Source of the DNA: Akkermansiaceae bacterium
GTDB lineage: Bacteria; Verrucomicrobiota; Verrucomicrobiia; Verrucomicrobiales; Akkermansiaceae
Length of the DNA: 5,375 bases
NCBI GenBank assembly: GCA_023300065.1
Contig: JALZWJ010000380.1
Span: 1 to 5,375, forward strand
Reading direction: 5' to 3'
The notes beneath the pieces were generated by a model. That model saw nothing but the letters and a program-made list of their open reading frames with translations. It searched no databases and was not told the origin of the DNA. Below are positions 4,834 through 5,375 of this stretch, piece after piece (positions within the stretch are counted from its first letter, which is position 1; each line of letters opens with the position of its first letter). Position numbers and translations under genes: made by a program.

Positions 4834-5375
4834 ATGCCGCTGACCTCGGAAGAAGCCGACCGCTACCTACGCCAAACCATGCTCGCCGAGCTTGGCGAAG
4901 AAGGTCAGCTCCGGCTCAAAGCCTCCTCCATCCTCTGCATCGGCACCGGCGGCCTCGGCTCACCCGCTCTCCTTTACCTCGCCGCTGCGGGCGTTGGGAA
5001 AATTGGCCTCATCGATCCCGACGTCGTCGACCGCTCCAATCTTCACCGCCAAATCCTGCACGATACCGACCGCGTCGGCAGCTCCAAGCTAGAAAGTGCC
5101 AAGGCCCGGCTTCACCAGATTAATCCCCACGTCGAAGTCACCCTCCATCCCGGCCGCTTCGAGCCAGAGAACTGCCTCGACCTCCTCGCCCCTTACGACG
5201 CCCTCCTCGATGGCTCCGATAACTTCCCCACCCGCTTCGCCGCAAACGACGCCGCCTTCTTCCTCAAAAAGCCCCTCATCCATGGCGCCATTTTCCAGTT
5301 CGAGGGCCAGGCAACCGTCTTCGCCCCCCACCTCGGCGGCCCCTGCTACCGCTGCCTCCTTCCCGAGGCTCCCCC
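4834..5375 (+). CDS. MoeB/ThiF/HesA-family adenylyltransferase, 3' end outside the window
   Basis: This E1-like enzyme adenylates the C-terminal glycine of a small ubiquitin-like sulfur carrier (MoaD, ThiS or similar), the step before thiocarboxylate formation in molybdopterin, thiamine or cysteine synthesis. The 180 visible residues include the N-terminal RYLRQTMLAELGEEGQ segment (10-25), the nucleotide loop GTGGLGS (37-43), the DPDVVDRSNLHRQ stretch (61-73, with R72), K85, and DGSDN (126-130) whose D130 is the expected catalytic aspartate. CYRC (171-174) is the first half of the four-cysteine zinc site. The second CxxC pair and any C-terminal rhodanese domain lie beyond the edge, so MoeB, ThiF and MoeZ-type fusions cannot be separated. 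The ATG at 4834 is preferred over M16 because the conserved arginines R10 and R13 precede M16. Codons end overwhelmingly in C, and there is no Shine-Dalgarno sequence. Confidence 0.94.
   Translation, partial: MPLTSEEADRYLRQTMLAELGEEGQLRLKASSILCIGTGGLGSPALLYLAAAGVGKIGLIDPDVVDRSNLHRQILHDTDRVGSSKLESAKARLHQINPHVEVTLHPGRFEPENCLDLLAPYDALLDGSDNFPTRFAANDAAFFLKKPLIHGAIFQFEGQATVFAPHLGGPCYRCLLPEAP

Noticed and set aside
5089..5331. Glu/Gly-rich minus-strand frame opposite the MoeB-like gene
   Set aside because: Low-complexity antisense of C-ending codons; the sense strand carries conserved catalytic motifs.

Overview
The window is a compact stretch of ordinary bacterial chromosome with eight protein genes, the last cut by the right edge. 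I see no RNA gene, mobile element, CRISPR array or long repeat. Two proteins have lipoprotein signal peptides, so the cell envelope has an outer leaflet or periplasm worth exporting to. An HPr kinase/phosphorylase is present, start codons mostly lack Shine-Dalgarno sequences, and base composition is moderately GC-rich. Together these fit a Gram-negative bacterium, and my best guess is the Verrucomicrobiota. That taxonomic call is an inference from gene style, not something the sequence proves.

Layout, left to right. Bases 148-861 (+) encode an exported beta-carbonic anhydrase, closed by a strong rho-independent terminator at 876-915. A second run on the + strand follows with small spacing: a stand-alone winged-helix regulator (963-1259), HPr kinase/phosphorylase hprK (1315-2271), a small GIY-YIG domain protein (2273-2539), an unrecognised lipoprotein (2603-3121) and a short-chain dehydrogenase/reductase (3121-3858). 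The gaps are 55, 1, 63 and -1 bases, so these five could be one transcript. NAD kinase (3911-4756, -) converges on the SDR gene across a 52-base gap. A MoeB/ThiF/HesA-type adenylyltransferase (4834 to the edge, +) diverges from NAD kinase across 77 bases.

The genes do not form one obvious pathway. HprK would act on HPr-type phosphocarriers (carbon and energy sensing), NAD kinase sets the NADP pool that an SDR could draw on, and the MoeB-like protein activates a sulfur-carrier protein for molybdopterin, thiamine or cysteine synthesis. The carbonic anhydrase handles CO2/bicarbonate outside the cytoplasm. I find no convincing undescribed multi-gene system. The points most worth a second look are the SDR, whose catalytic tyrosine position holds isoleucine, the lipoprotein form of the carbonic anhydrase, and the near absence of Shine-Dalgarno sequences.
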